Shown one piece after another: positions 11,210 to 22,700 of a stretch of DNA of 64,000 nucleotides. The first letter of the stretch is position 1. Each line of letters starts with the position of its first letter. The DNA is from Ilyonectria destructans (taxonomy: Eukaryota > Ascomycota > Sordariomycetes > Hypocreales > Nectriaceae), in NCBI GenBank assembly GCA_020740775.1, contig JAHEWK010000006.1:1240001-1304000 (forward strand), written 5' to 3'. A program made the position numbers and the translations under genes. The notes under the pieces were generated by a model. The model saw only the letters and a list, made by a program, of their open reading frames with translations. It did not search any database and was not told the DNA's origin.

Positions 11210-11555
11210 GGTAGCGGAGTGATTCCGAAAACGCGGAACACGACGGTGTGGACACTCTGCGCAGGTGGACTGTACGTTGCGAGATGGATTATGACGCCTT
11301 TTCTTTGGAGATATTCAAGCGTTCACCGGGACAGGGCGCAGGATACTTCAAAACCGCAAATGTCATTGTTTGATGGGTGAGCGACTCCGATTGAAGCTCT
11401 GGTGGAGCTTCACCAATGCAAGCTTTTGGGCACGTGACCTCGCGTCAAGCTGTTCGCGTAAGGAGCCTTGGCGAGCACGCCTCCGACATCGACACTCTTC
11501 TCCTAGCGACGGCATCGAGGTTCATGCCGCCCTTCTCCCGACCCTTGTGCTCACA
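11210..11555. promoter_or_regulatory. shared divergent promoter of med18 and pnk1
   Basis: The 346 bp between two divergent start codons must hold both promoters. There is no strong TATA box, in keeping with housekeeping genes. Short open frames here have no independent support. Confidence 0.5.
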
Positions 11556-13082
11556 ATGGCTCCTGCCAGTCCCAAAGGCAAACGCAAGGCTGCTGATGCA
11601 CCCGTCTCCCCTCCGGTCATCAAAAGGAAGATCCAGAGCGCAACTACCAGTAGGCTACCGCGACCCTCCCTGAGATGCGCAATGAAGCACCACTGACTGA
11701 CTTGGATCTAGAGAATGCTGTCGCAAACTTCTTTACACCGGCATCGCAGAAGCCCAAGGACCCAACGATCTGGTCTGAACGAAGCCCCAATGACGACACT
11801 CCAGCAACCCTCCTCGTCGGCCGCTACGAACCGGAGGTGAAAGAAGACAAGACCATCAAAAGGATGAAGATTGCTGCGTTCGACCTCGACTCAACGCTCA
11901 TTTCCACGGCATCAGGGAAGAAGCACGGCAGTGGCGCATCCGACTGGAAGTGGTGGGACAACCGTGTGCCTGGGCGACTACGAGAGATGTACCAAGACGA
12001 AGGGTATCGCGTAGTCATCCTCTCCAACCAGGCGGGATTGACACTCCACTTCGACGCTAACTACAAGGGCCCGAAAGCATCGGCCCAGAAGCGTGTGGGT
12101 GAGTTCAAGCAGAAGTGCAGCGCCATCCTGAGCAACCTGAACCTGCCTACGACCGTCTATGCCGCCACCGGTCGAGATATCTACAGAAAGCCGAGGACGG
12201 GGATGTGGAAGGAACTCTGCGACGACTATGACATCCCGGAGGATGAAGTAGACCTCGAGAACAGCATCTTCGTCGGCGATGCAGGAGGACGAACTGCGAC
12301 GTTGGGCAAGGGACCAGACGGTGCTGCGGCTGTGGCAAAGGACTTCAGCTGCTCGGATAGAAACTTTGCACACAACGCAGGGGTCAACTACCAGACTCCC
12401 GAAGAGTTTTTTCTGGGAGAGAAATCGCGGACTTTTATCCGAGAATTCGACCTGGCCGACTACCCCTACGCTAAGGGTGGCGACGGAGCGCCCACATCGG
12501 ACGGGCCCCGCGCCGTGTTTGAGAAGACAAATGGCCAGGACATTGTCTTATTTTGTGGGCCGCCCGGGGCCGGGAAGAGTTCCTTCTATTGGAAATACCT
12601 CAAGCCACTTGGGTATGAAAGGATCAACCAGGACACCCTCAAGAGTCGAGACAAATGCCTCCACACCGCCCGGGAGTACCTTGGAGAAGGAGACTCGATT
12701 GCAATTGGTCAGTCCCCACAGCGTTCCTTTTACCCCATCCGAGCGGCTAATTGACGGGGTGTTCCTTACAGATAACACAAACGCCGATCCCAGCACTAGA
12801 TCTCTCTGGATTGACCTAGCCAAGAAATTCGGCATTCCTATCCGATGCTTGTGGTTCTCAACACCGCTGCCTCTGTGCGAACATAACGATGCCGTCCGCT
12901 CAATGAACTCGTCGATGAACCCAGAGTCAAGGCAGGTGTTGCCAAAGCTGGCCTTCAACGGGTTCGCGTCGCGGTACAAGGCCCCACACACAAAGGAAGG
13001 GTTCCAGGACGTTATTGAGCTCCACTTCGAGTTCCGGGGGAGCAAGGAAGACTACGAAATATGGGGACGGTACTGGGCGTGA
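11556..13082 (+). CDS. pnk1: bifunctional polynucleotide 3'-phosphatase/5'-kinase (Pnk1/PNKP)
   Basis: Exons 11556-11649, 11712-12707 and 12772-13082 encode 466 residues. The N-terminus is basic and Lys-rich (SPKGKRKAADAP), consistent with nuclear entry. The phosphatase half has the HAD motif DLDST (D89 and D91 catalytic), ILSNQAG and YRKPRTGMW, then the second acidic motif FVGDAGGR. The kinase half has the P-loop GPPGAGKSS (G314-S322), a NQDTLKSRDKC segment and the AFNGFASRY region near the C-terminus. The enzyme converts 3'-phosphate/5'-OH ends at DNA breaks into ligatable termini for single-strand and base-excision repair. Unlike vertebrate PNKP it lacks an FHA domain, as in fission yeast Pnk1. 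Confidence 0.93.
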
Positions 13083-14916
13083 GGGGAAGTGCAGCAACAT
13101 CATGCGATTCCTCCCACGGATGGACTCCGGCCAGGCAGACACCATGTAATGTCGTACTAGATATACGTGGCTGATGCCGGGATGTGTCGGGCAGCACGAA
13201 GCGCCAAACCTTGTTTTGATCAAACCGGCAGTGGCCAGCGAATTGCAACTGATCAGTGAGTCGAGTCTGGTTTGTGACTGGTCTGGACCGGCCGGCGGCG
13301 AGGGGACTTTGCTGCTCTAGCCTCGTCTCGTGGACCGTTTTCGCGGACCACTTCGTGGAGCGTCGGAGAGACCCCGCTACCCCGGCCCCAACAGGCTCGA
13401 CAGCTAGGGAATCCCCCGTCGATGTGGTATTTCATGGCCCGGGCTTCCTCCACATCGTGCGCGTATTCATCACATTCACCACCTACACCGGCTGCAGATG
13501 AACCAGGGGGCCCCGCTTTGTGGGTTATGTCGGGGAACAGAAAAAGAGCCGGGCCGACTCCGTGCTCGCGAACCTATCCCGTCGCCTGCAAAGTGCTGAC
13601 ACTGGTCACAGCTCAGCGCCATGTGCCTTGATTATGGGGACCATTTGGACAGGTCTGCGGGGAATGCGGAGGTTGGCGGTGGATTCGAACGGGGTCGTTA
13701 GTGTGATAGAAATAACCGTATTTTGTCCGACTCGTGACGCGGCACACGAGCGCGACGGTGTGACAATTGCCGATGGTTACACGGGTCTATCCTGCGGCGT
13801 ACTCCGTAGCTGAAAGGCATTCTTCCGGTTTTTCATACCCGTTGTTTCGTCGCCCGGAGACTTGATAAACGTCAGTGGCAGTGACTATCTCGGCGTTGCC
13901 CGTTGTTGTCGTTGGAAAACTTGGCAGTCGTCTGTTATCTATTCCCGCCTCCAATTGGCTTCTCTGCCAAGCTTGCGGCTCAGGGCGTTGCCTCTTGGCA
14001 GCGTGGCGATGGATGATGCTGTGGCTTCCGCCCGCCGTGGTGGAGGGGCCGCTAAGGCGCTCGCTAGCTAGATCCTACCGCTCGGCGGCAGTTTCCCGTA
14101 TTGGACGTCCCAGCGGGTGAATAATACGGGGGAAAATGAAATAAAACAATGACAGACCTGGGAAGAGCAAGGGAGCCGTCTCAGTATGAAGAGACACGCC
14201 GGAGAATAATCCCAGCCCGCTAGTTCCTCTTATACAATTCCTAGGCCAGCGACCCAGACTTCTAGAAGTGCTTCCCGAGTGTCACGGTGGCGCCGGGACA
14301 TCAACGCCAATTACTCGGGGCTGAACACACCACACTTAATCTGGCATCTCAGCCGACGAGATTGCCGTGCGGAGAACGTTGCATCCGTACTTGACATTAC
14401 TCGCGCGCGCACCCCGGCGGATCATCTTCCCCTCACAAGACACAAGACACACACGCGGGTGGACCCCGTCCCCGTCGGGAGGGTTGAGAGGGGGGAGAAT
14501 CCTGGTCCTAATTTGCATTTGCTCGCGCTATTACGCAGTCCCCAACTCGTCGAATCCTACCCCACGAAATTCCCCAAGCATTGTTGAATTGTGGAGGGCG
14601 AGCCAAGCGGGAATGGGGAAGCTCACGAACAGCCCATGCGGCGTCGCCGCCGCCGCCTCGCTCCTCCGCGGGGATTCTCCGTCAGACGAGCAAAGATCAG
14701 CTCCGAGCCAGGCGCGGACATGTCTCGGTTCGGTTTTAGTAAAACCGAGCGTTAGATCCTGTCTGTACGTACTATACGGACGTACATGGGTAGATCGGGC
14801 GTTGGGATAAATACCAGCTCCAACGTCCTCGTCTTTGCTCTCTTACCACCCTCCCCTCTCTCATACCCTCCCCCCCTCCTCTCCATATCAATTCTACCCT
14901 TCAGAGTCTTTTCAAA
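13083..14916. other. 1.8-kb intergenic region ending in a strong-looking promoter
   Basis: No gene is recognised; open frames are short and shift frame freely. The last about 150 bp contain ATAAATA at 14807-14813 and a long CT-rich tract (about 14830-14905) just before the transporter ATG, a pattern common in highly expressed fungal genes. A near-palindrome ACGTACTATACGGACGTAC lies near 14766-14785. Confidence 0.5.
14807..14813 (+). promoter_or_regulatory. TATA-like box and CT-rich start region of the sugar-porter gene
   Basis: ATAAATA is 104 bp upstream of the ATG at 14917 and is followed by CCTCCC/CTCTC tracts. Together with the C-ending codon bias of the gene this suggests strong expression. 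Confidence 0.4.
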
Positions 14917-16703
14917 ATGGCCGGAGGAGTTAAGAAGCCCGTCAACATCTTTAGGTTGAAAGACCTTGATGAGCCCGCAGGCGCCTTCAACTGGCGACTG
15001 TGGTTTGCCGTCATCTCCTTCTCTCTACTTGGTGCCGCCCGAGGTATCGACGAGGGTCTCATTTCCGGCGCCTTCAACTCGGTCGACTTCAAGAGAACCA
15101 TCAACTATGACTCCTACACCACCGTCGAGCAGGCCAACATCAAGGCCAATGTCTCCGCCATGGTCCAGATCGGATCCGTTGGTGGCGCTCTGATGTAAGA
15201 CCGCCAACCACCCTTCCACTGCAAAGTCACACATGACTAACACACTTGACAGTGCTTTCGTTATTTGCGACAAGATCGGCCGTATTTGGGCCACCCGCTT
15301 CCTTTGCGTGCTCTGGGCCGCTGGTATTGCCATCTTCATGGCTGGTGGTGTTAACGGCAGCCTGGCCGCAATCTACGCTGGACGTTTCATTGCCGGTCTC
15401 GGTGTTGGACAAACTCCCGTCGTCGGGTATGTTGCGGAAGCACATCTGAGTACTTGCAAATCTAACTCTTCGCAGTCCTATTTATATCGCTGAGGTGGCT
15501 CCCGCCTCTATTCGAGGTCTCTGCACATGCTTCTTCACTGGTGCCGTCTACATCGGCATCGTGCTGGCATACTTCACCAACTATGGCTGCGCCGTCCACA
15601 TGTCCGAGCACACCCACAACCGATGGCTGGTCCCCACCAGTCTGCACATTATGATGTCCGGAATCATCCTGATCCTCATGTTCTTCCAGTCCGAGTCCCC
15701 TCGTTTCCTTGTGAAGCAGGGCAAGCCCGACGAGGCTGCCATGGTCATGGCCCGCATCCGTCAGCAGCCCGTTGACGGCGAGTACATCATCCGAGAGATC
15801 GCCACTATCCAGAACGCCCTCGACCACGAGCTCGAGGCCACCAAGGGTGTCGGTGCCCTCGGCAAGATCAAGGAGATGTTCCTCGTCCCCAGCAACCTGT
15901 ACCGCCTCTACCTCAGCAGCATGGTGCAGTTCCTTTCGCAGTGGTCCGGAGCCGGCTCTATTACCCTCTACGCCCCTGATCTTTTCAGCCTTCTTGGTAT
16001 TACTGGCACCAATGAGACGCTTCTTGTCACTGCCGTCTTTGGTATTGTCAAGCTCTGCGCTGCCATGATCTGCGCCCTCTTCCTTGTCGATGTTATTGGC
16101 CGAAAGCGAGCTCTTCTCACCGGCATCACCCTCCAGACCGTTGCCATGCTCTACGTCGCTTCCTTCCTCACTAGTGTTCCTCAGATGGGCGTTGTTGATG
16201 ACTATGTCCTCCCCGAGTCCGACAAGGGTCCCAGCCGAGGTGCCATTGCCATGATCTACGTCTCTGGATTCGGTTGGGCTCTGGGCTGGAACTCCATGCA
16301 GTACCTCCTCACTGCCGAGCTGTTCCCTCTCCGAATTCGTGCCCTGGCCACCTCGTGGGCCATGACTCTGCACTTCGCTAACCAGTACGGTAACTCCCGC
16401 GCTGTTCCCAACATGCTGCTCCCCACCAGCCAAGGTGGTATCTCTCCCAAGGGTACCTTCTGGTGCTTCGCCGCCGTCACCTTTATTGGTGGTCTTTGGG
16501 TCTTGATCTCGGTTCCTGAGACAAGTGGTCGCAGCCTGGAGAGCATGGACCATCTGTTCGACCTCCCCTGGTACAAGATTGGTCTTTACGGTAACCAGGA
16601 TGCCGAGCAGAAGGACATCGCTAAGGATGAGAAGCAACGCATTGCCGAGGAGGACCACGGCACGGGAGTCGAGATCGAGGATAAGCGAAGACAGGGGGCT
16701 TAG
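14917..16703 (+). CDS. MFS sugar-porter family transporter (quinate/hexose permease type)
   Basis: Exons 14917-15194, 15253-15426 and 15476-16703 encode 559 residues with about 12 hydrophobic segments and cytosolic termini. Sugar-porter signatures are in order: GRFIAGLGVGQTP before helix 5, PIYIAEVAPASIRG, SESPRFLVKQGK at the end of helix 6, DVIGRKRAL between helices 8 and 9, and PETSGRSLE after helix 12. It should move a sugar or related polyol/quinate across the plasma membrane with protons; sequence does not settle the substrate. Codons are strongly biased to C/G endings compared with neighbours, suggesting high expression. The first intron splits an Ile codon. Confidence 0.9.
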
Positions 16704-17308
16704 GAAGCGAGTATACTCGCTCCAGCATTATGATTGTCGACGGTACAAAATGATATATTTACGTCATTGTGCTCTTTGAGAGAGGCATTAGGTAGCATCC
16801 TAGTCGCTAGTTTTGCGATAGGAAAATACATACAGACTCAAGTGGTCAAACCATTGGTCCATGAGCCCTGAAGCTCATAAACAATTGCATCCAAACCAAG
16901 CTTGTGAACCGTGCATCATTCCCCCCCGAGAATTCAGTCATGTCGTACCTGCTCTCATGAGAGTGCCATATTCATCATAGTGCAATTAACAAGATACCGA
17001 TGTTACACAACTCTTCGTTTGGATTCGGGTTAGCATTATGACAAGGCGAGAGGTGTTTCACTATAATATCGCGGACCCAGTTTGATTACAATACTTTATT
17101 TATCTACATGTGAATAATATGGGACTATGGGGACTACCTTACATGGTAGAGCAGAAAAAGGCAAACCACACTCGTCTCACGAGTTTATTCCCGATGGTAA
17201 CCTACTCCACAGTCTTGCGATTATACCCGCTCGGGGAATCAAATAGCTCCTTCTCAATTCTTGGAGTCCGGAGGATTCCTAGTGCTTGTTAGGCTTAGTT
17301 GAGTTGAC
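16704..17308. other. convergent intergenic region
   Basis: Lies between the transporter (plus) and the proline-rich gene (minus). No coding or RNA feature is supported. Confidence 0.5.
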
Positions 17309-18565
17309 TCAAAGATTGTTACCAGGGGTCCACTCTGGCGACTGAGGGTTCAGAACAAACCCCTCAGGCGTGGTATTATCGCCATGGGAATCCGCCTTAG
17401 GTGGAGTCTTGTTTGATGCACGGTCTCGCGCCGGGCTTCGATTCGGATCAAATGAGACGGAGTGAGAGAGTTGTGGCATGTAGCCCGCGGTAGGCGTGAG
17501 CACGTGCGAACTCACGGGAAGACCAGGCAAAGTGGCAACTGGATGATGACCGAGCGGAGGGCCAGTGAGCATATGCGAACCCGCGGGAGGACCAGGTAGA
17601 GCGGGGCCTGGGTGATGGCCGAGACGAGGACCGGTGGGCACATGCGAACCCAAGGGAGGACGAGGAAAATCGGGACCTGGATGGTGACCGAGGAGAGAAC
17701 CAGGTAGAGCGGGACCTGGGTGATGACTGAGAGGAGGACCAGTGGGCATATACGAACCCACGGGAGGACCAGGCAAAGGGGGGCCTGGATGATGACCGAG
17801 GGGAGGACCAGTGAGTATAGGCGAACCCATGGGAAGACCAGGTAGTGCGGGACCTGGGTGATGGCCGAACGGAGGACCAGTGAGCATTTGGGAACCAGGT
17901 AAAGCGGTAACTGGATGATCACCGAGCATAGGAACAGGAACATGGGGTGGCGGCGGCCCGAAAACCTGGATCAACATATGCGGAGGATTAGGGTCGACAG
18001 ACAGTGGAGGATACCTACTCGGGATCATACCCAACGGAAGATTGTACAGCCTTGCTTGACCTCTGTCACCCTCATCGAATCCAGGGGGTGTTGGCGGACA
18101 TACTTGTCCTAAACCATTGACCCATGACCCCTCAGGGAGGGGAGAATCCACCTGAGGGTGAGGGAGCTGGATGGCTGGGTGGGGGAGCTGGATAGCTGGG
18201 TGAGGGAGCTGTGTAGCTGGGTCAAGGAGCTGGATAGCTGGGCGAGGGAGTTGGATAGCTGGACGAAACCTTCTCTGAATTTCCCTAATCTGGCCTTGAC
18301 CTTGGGCGGTTCCAACCGGCGGGTGTGTCTTTCGGGTAGCAGAGAACTCATCGCTTCGGTCTGATGTGGCAGACAGACCCGCAATGCTCCTGTGAGACTT
18401 GGTCGAATCGGAAGAAGGAGACTGAGTCGTAGAGTCGCGCTCAGTTGAGGTGTCATCTGCATTCCAAGCTTGGCCCAGGCGTGATGGGTTGGCAGGGATA
18501 TACGCTTGGAAACTCGGTCTGCGTAGGTTTTCATCCGGCGACAGCGAATCTCTTGCGGCAGCCAT
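17309..18565 (-). CDS. proline-rich tandem-repeat protein of unknown function
   Basis: One open frame of 418 residues from the ATG at 18565 (MAAARDSLSP). The frame extends upstream to 18724, but that part reads like untranslated sequence. It has a Ser/Thr-rich N-terminus, then about five copies of a 7-residue unit (PAIQLPH), then about five copies of a 23-residue unit built on LTGPPLGHHPGPALPG, and a short Ser/Asp-rich tail. No signal peptide, membrane segment or catalytic motif is visible. The repeats suggest an extended, disordered polyproline-rich protein, possibly a scaffold or SH3/WW ligand; that is inference. Repeat number is likely to vary between isolates. Confidence 0.6.
   Translation of the reverse strand: MAAARDSLSPDENLRRPSFQAYIPANPSRLGQAWNADDTSTERDSTTQSPSSDSTKSHRSIAGLSATSDRSDEFSATRKTHPPVGTAQGQGQIREIQRRFRPAIQLPRPAIQLLDPATQLPHPAIQLPHPAIQLPHPQVDSPLPEGSWVNGLGQVCPPTPPGFDEGDRGQARLYNLPLGMIPSRYPPLSVDPNPPHMLIQVFGPPPPHVPVPMLGDHPVTALPGSQMLTGPPFGHHPGPALPGLPMGSPILTGPPLGHHPGPPLPGPPVGSYMPTGPPLSHHPGPALPGSLLGHHPGPDFPRPPLGSHVPTGPRLGHHPGPALPGPPAGSHMLTGPPLGHHPVATLPGLPVSSHVLTPTAGYMPQLSHSVSFDPNRSPARDRASNKTPPKADSHGDNTTPEGFVLNPQSPEWTPGNNL
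17515..17895 (-). repeat. 69-bp coding minisatellite
   Basis: About five in-frame 69-bp units in the proline-rich gene, each encoding a variant of GPPLGHHPGPALPGPP plus a GSHM-like spacer. One unit is fused with a shortened copy (around 17660-17710). Units have diverged by scattered substitutions. Confidence 0.75.
18153..18266 (-). repeat. 21-bp coding minisatellite
   Basis: About five tandem 21-bp units (plus-strand core GGGAGCTGGATAGCTGGGTG) encode the heptapeptide PAIQLPH in the minus-strand proline-rich gene. Confidence 0.8.
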
Positions 18566-19297
18566 GGCGATGATCGATACGCTGATTGAGACTTGTGATG
18601 CTTTGTTGATGGACTGATGGGTATGTTGGTGAAAGTCTCCTTTTGGTTGTAGGAGGAGTTGAAAGAAGAGAATGAAGATGGATCGATGGGGGTAATGCGA
18701 ACATTTTATGGTCCAAATGAACACAGGCCGAGCAACTTACTCATGGGAGACACCTATGATCTCTGATCTGTGTTTTGCACCATTCACTGTTCACTTTAAA
18801 TAAAATAACATGACTAGGTAACCACTTCCGTGGCGGAGTTCGTATGCCAAGGGCAACAAACCTCGACCAATGCAACAACGAGGAACAAAAGCCACAACTG
18901 CGGAACAGCCCTTTCAAGATAGAGTTGTTCCTTGAACAAAGACAAGGATCGTTGGGGTGGCATCGTGGGACAATGTGGGAGGATGTTCAAAGAACACGCG
19001 GCATGATAGGCGGACAATGCAAGTTAACGATGCAGCTTCAAACAATAACCCTGGAGAATGGATGTGTGCTTAGGCTGCCGCCACTAGGATCTCACCGATA
19101 GAACTAGTAGCTAAAAAACAGGTGAATATCACAGTAAGACTGGTAGCTGGCTAGGCAATTGTGAATGTGGTAGTAACTATAGTCAACTCGAAGGGTAAGG
19201 ATTTTCTCTCCTACGAATCTAATTAAGTGCGCGTTCTTGTCTTGCCCAGCGTACCTCAAGGGACATTTATAATTGACCTTTGTTGTGCTTGTTCATG
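18566..19297. other. intergenic region between the proline-rich gene and the tRNA-like locus
   Basis: Contains the promoter of the minus-strand proline-rich gene. No other gene is recognised. Confidence 0.45.
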
Positions 19298-19404
19298 CTC
19301 GAATTGGTGTAGTGGTAACACGGCTACTGACACACGTGCCCGCCCATGGGCGGCATGTGCCCCACTGGGGACAGCAGTCTCAGGTTCGATTCCTGGATTC
19401 GGGG
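19298..19404 (+). tRNA. tRNA-like Pol III gene with enlarged anticodon region (locus 1)
   Basis: The ends pair as an acceptor stem (CTCGAAT with ATTCGGG, one G.T pair). They are followed by a D-arm of GTGT/ACAC, which forms an A-box (TGGTGTAGTGG), and a T-arm with the exact B-box GGTTCGATTCC. TTTT follows within a few bases as a Pol III terminator. Between D-arm and T-arm there are about 63 nt instead of the normal about 27. They contain a near-perfect hairpin (CACGTGCCCGCC/GGGCGGCATGTG), a CCCCACTGGGG hairpin, and GGCTACTG pairing with CAGCAGTC (one mismatch). I cannot find a canonical 5-bp anticodon stem, so the amino-acid identity is unknown. It may be a tRNA with an intron, a tRNA-derived RNA, or a degenerate copy. 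It shares blocks with the locus at 49879. Confidence 0.5.
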
Positions 19405-19747
19405 TCTTTTAATTTGTTCAAATGTCGTTTTGTTTCTCTGTCTGTATGCCTGTTTTTAAATTGTAGCTATCGTAGAAACTCGGAAGATTGGAAGCCCTTA
19501 CTTAGCGTGAGTGTGAGAACCGACCTAGTCTCTATTTGGTATGGCCTTTTGTCTAGGATTTCCTGGCGTATTGTAGGCTTGCCAAGTCATAAAAGTGGGC
19601 AGTCCTCCCACGTCAAGGTGTTCCAATTTATCGAGTTTGTTACGGTACTTACACCCAGTAAGACTCTTATATAAGCTTAACCCAAGTTTAGTTAATGTAA
19701 GGCTAAAAGAAAAATGAAATACATCAAGATTTTACCACAGTTGATAT
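19405..19747. other. intergenic, downstream of the tRNA-like locus
   Basis: T-rich immediately after the tRNA-like gene. Otherwise no feature is seen before the 3' end of the minus-strand ATPase gene. Confidence 0.45.
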
Positions 19748-22700
19748 TCACCGCCCGCGTCCTGGTACAACGGACCATGTCTCGGCAGTGAAAACCAAAC
19801 CCTCGTCCTGTCGCATCCTCTCTGGGTTCACATAAATTTGCAAGTCAACATTCCCCTTGTTCATGTTGAATACCCGCGCAATCAGGTACACGGTTGGGGA
19901 ACCCAATGGCGAGGTAGACGCGTTGACGTAGTCTTGCATCTGCAGTCGAAAATGCGTCAGTCTCTTGAACCCGTTTTCAGCCGCACGAACTTACCCTCCG
20001 GTATTGCGCTTTACTGATGTAAAATGGCGTACTAGCTTTCCCTACGGTGCATTTAACCTCGATGAAATACCGAGGCGTTTTCTTCAGCCAAGTTTCTCGT
20101 TGAAGGTGCCCCTTTTCTACCAAGAGCTCAGTAAGAACCCTGTCCTTGTCGTGATACACGATATCTGAGGTTTCTCTTCCGTTCCATGGTAGCATGTCTG
20201 AGTACTTCTCGTGAACTGTGACGAATTTCCGGATTTGGCTTTGCCAGTTCTCTCTACCAAATCCTGGCAAGGATGGAGAAAGCCCTGAGAGGAGCTCAAA
20301 GACCTGCATCACCCGTTAGATTAATTTGCCTGCTAAGGATTATCGAGTAAACAAACTAACAAGAAGTTCGCCCAGAGCTCCAATTTTAAGATCTCGCTCT
20401 TGGTTGGATCTTGAGATAAATCTGCGAGACGACTCAACGTCCTCAGGAGCGATAGACAGGCCACTAAACAGGCCTGAAATATCTGCGGTATCCTTGGCAG
20501 GAAATCTCACCCTCCTTGAAGCAGATATTACCTCTTCAATTAGCCTCAAGTATTCGGGGTCATTGCCACCAACTGGCTCCCCATTGGTGGCTTCTGGGAA
20601 GAGCGAGGAAGCGCTTGACTGAGCGTCGGGAGAAGGACCTAAGATGAACAGAGGCTGGTTCAGCGTCCTCTGAGACGTCAATCCGCTTGATGCGTTTGTC
20701 TCCAAGCTGGGTGTCGCCTTGCTAGAAATCTGAGAGCCTCGATCCCTGGCTGGGAGATCTCTTGCCCGAAGATCTTCGTTATTTCCATCCTTGATGCCGA
20801 TTTCTGAATCATCCGGAACTTCCTTGTCAACAATTCCCTCAGCCTCTAAGATCTGCTCCACATTGACCATCGGCGCATTCAACACCGATGTAACGACATG
20901 AGCTGCTCTGGAGCCTGCACTCTTTGTGATAAGAGTGCTTGGATCTGTCATCATCCACTCCAACAAGCGTCGAGGGAGAGTTGAGAAGTAACAGAATCCT
21001 TGGGCGCTGGGATTGTGGGGAACATACACCTTCAACTCGCCGGCATTTTCTCGCAGATGTAACTCACTCTTCTCCTGGGAATGAACTATATCATGACCAT
21101 CTTGAGAAAGGTGAAGTTCGGAGGATATTCCATTTGTCTCGAAGACTTCCGTTCGGCGGAGGACCTTGTACAAGTCCAGACTGTTGTCGGAAATACGGGG
21201 GCTGTTGAAATGAACTGCGATCCTATCAAAGATATCAGTAGCCGAAAATAAGCGGTCGCCTTCCTTACCTAAATAAGGAGTGTGCCTTCCGACCAATTTC
21301 TCGATCTGGATACTGCAGGCGATGCATTTGGTCGTCTGCTACCGTCGAAATCTCCCTCACCATGTTGGAAAGATATCTCGACTCGGCCCCAAGCCACTCA
21401 AAAAATGGCGCAAGCCTGCGAACTTCATCCAGCGTGAAGTCCAACAACTTGACTCTCGTTTCAAATATCTCTTTCAACGCTTTGCGGTTCGCAATGGCGA
21501 AATCTTCCAGCATTGCTTGCAGCTTCACAAATCCATTGGGATACCTAACAGGAAGAATCTTTCGATGCACCATTTCATGTGAACCGGGGAAACCCCCTTC
21601 CGAGTCCAGAAGGGAATTGAATGCCCAAATGGTTTCCTTGACCTTAAATACTGACGGGCCAGGCTCTTGAGAACCCATATACTTGAGCTCGTCGAATGCC
21701 ATCTGAATAGTCAGCTCTTGGACTCCCAGAAAGTCCAGGAAGAATTCTCTGAGGTCAGGATAGAGATCATTAAGTGCAACTCTCCCCTTTATCTGAGTAG
21801 AACTCGACCACAGGCATTGAGAAATGGTGTACCAGCCGCTGATTTGGCCAAAACTGGCATAGATCAATGGTTCAGTTGAAAAACTACCTCTGTAGTACCG
21901 ATTAGATATAACCTGAAGTAAGGATATTGATTGGTACCTCAAACTCTCCGCATCAGTTGCTGACAGCTCACCACATGCGGTAGCGAGGGAGCTATATAGC
22001 TTGTAGACCCAGTCGAAGTCTTCGCTTCCACCTGTCTTCAGGAACCGGATTTCATTCAAATATGTTTTCCAGGTGCAATCTTGAATCTGGAGGGTCACTT
22101 CGAAAAACTGCTTCAAAATGTCCAGATCCGCTTGGGAGCGTCCAAATTGGGTTCGGTACAAGTGTTCTAGCGGGTATGCGGTTTGCATATTCTCATCGGC
22201 ATGCCATAGACACTTATCGAGTGACGCCCAGGCTGCGGATCTTGACTTGGTCCCTGGCGCAAAAACAAGACATCCATTGACAAATGCGTCCCTAGTCGTG
22301 TTAATATCTGATAGAACGGCGGTTTCGCGTGGTAATAAACACGAACCTAACTTTTGCCGAGGCATTTTCAAAACTTTCAGACTCTCGGCAGCGAGAATGT
22401 ATAGTTTCGTAAAGATCCAGGATCCTAGAACTCCGGACAACATTTGCAGCTGTAGTATTGAAACCCCAGATGTCTTGAAGGATGGTGATGTAGAACTCGA
22501 GATCATCTTGATGACCTACGCCAAGGTGATCGACCAAAAAGGCCCACTTGGGCCGATAGCCCATGGTGATGGGTTCACCGAGATCCACAAACATGTATTC
22601 ATCGCCTTCAGCATAGCGAGCATGCTTGCTCTCAAGCTCGGGCAAGGGCAAATATGTGGCATGTAGACATTCACCAAACCCGTAGTCGTTGTTTCCTTTG

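Noticed and set aside
15462..16658. 398-codon minus-strand frame opposite the sugar porter
   Set aside because: Antisense shadow produced by strong codon bias in the transporter; no motif.
19298..19404. Selenocysteine tRNA
   Set aside because: No TCA anticodon, normal 7-bp acceptor rather than the long acceptor/T stack, and ascomycetes lack the pathway.
21270..21294. 25-nt intron between exons 4 and 5 of the giant ATPase
   Set aside because: Too short; the 46-nt intron at 21223-21268 gives the conserved LFR-IAVHFNSPR join in phase.
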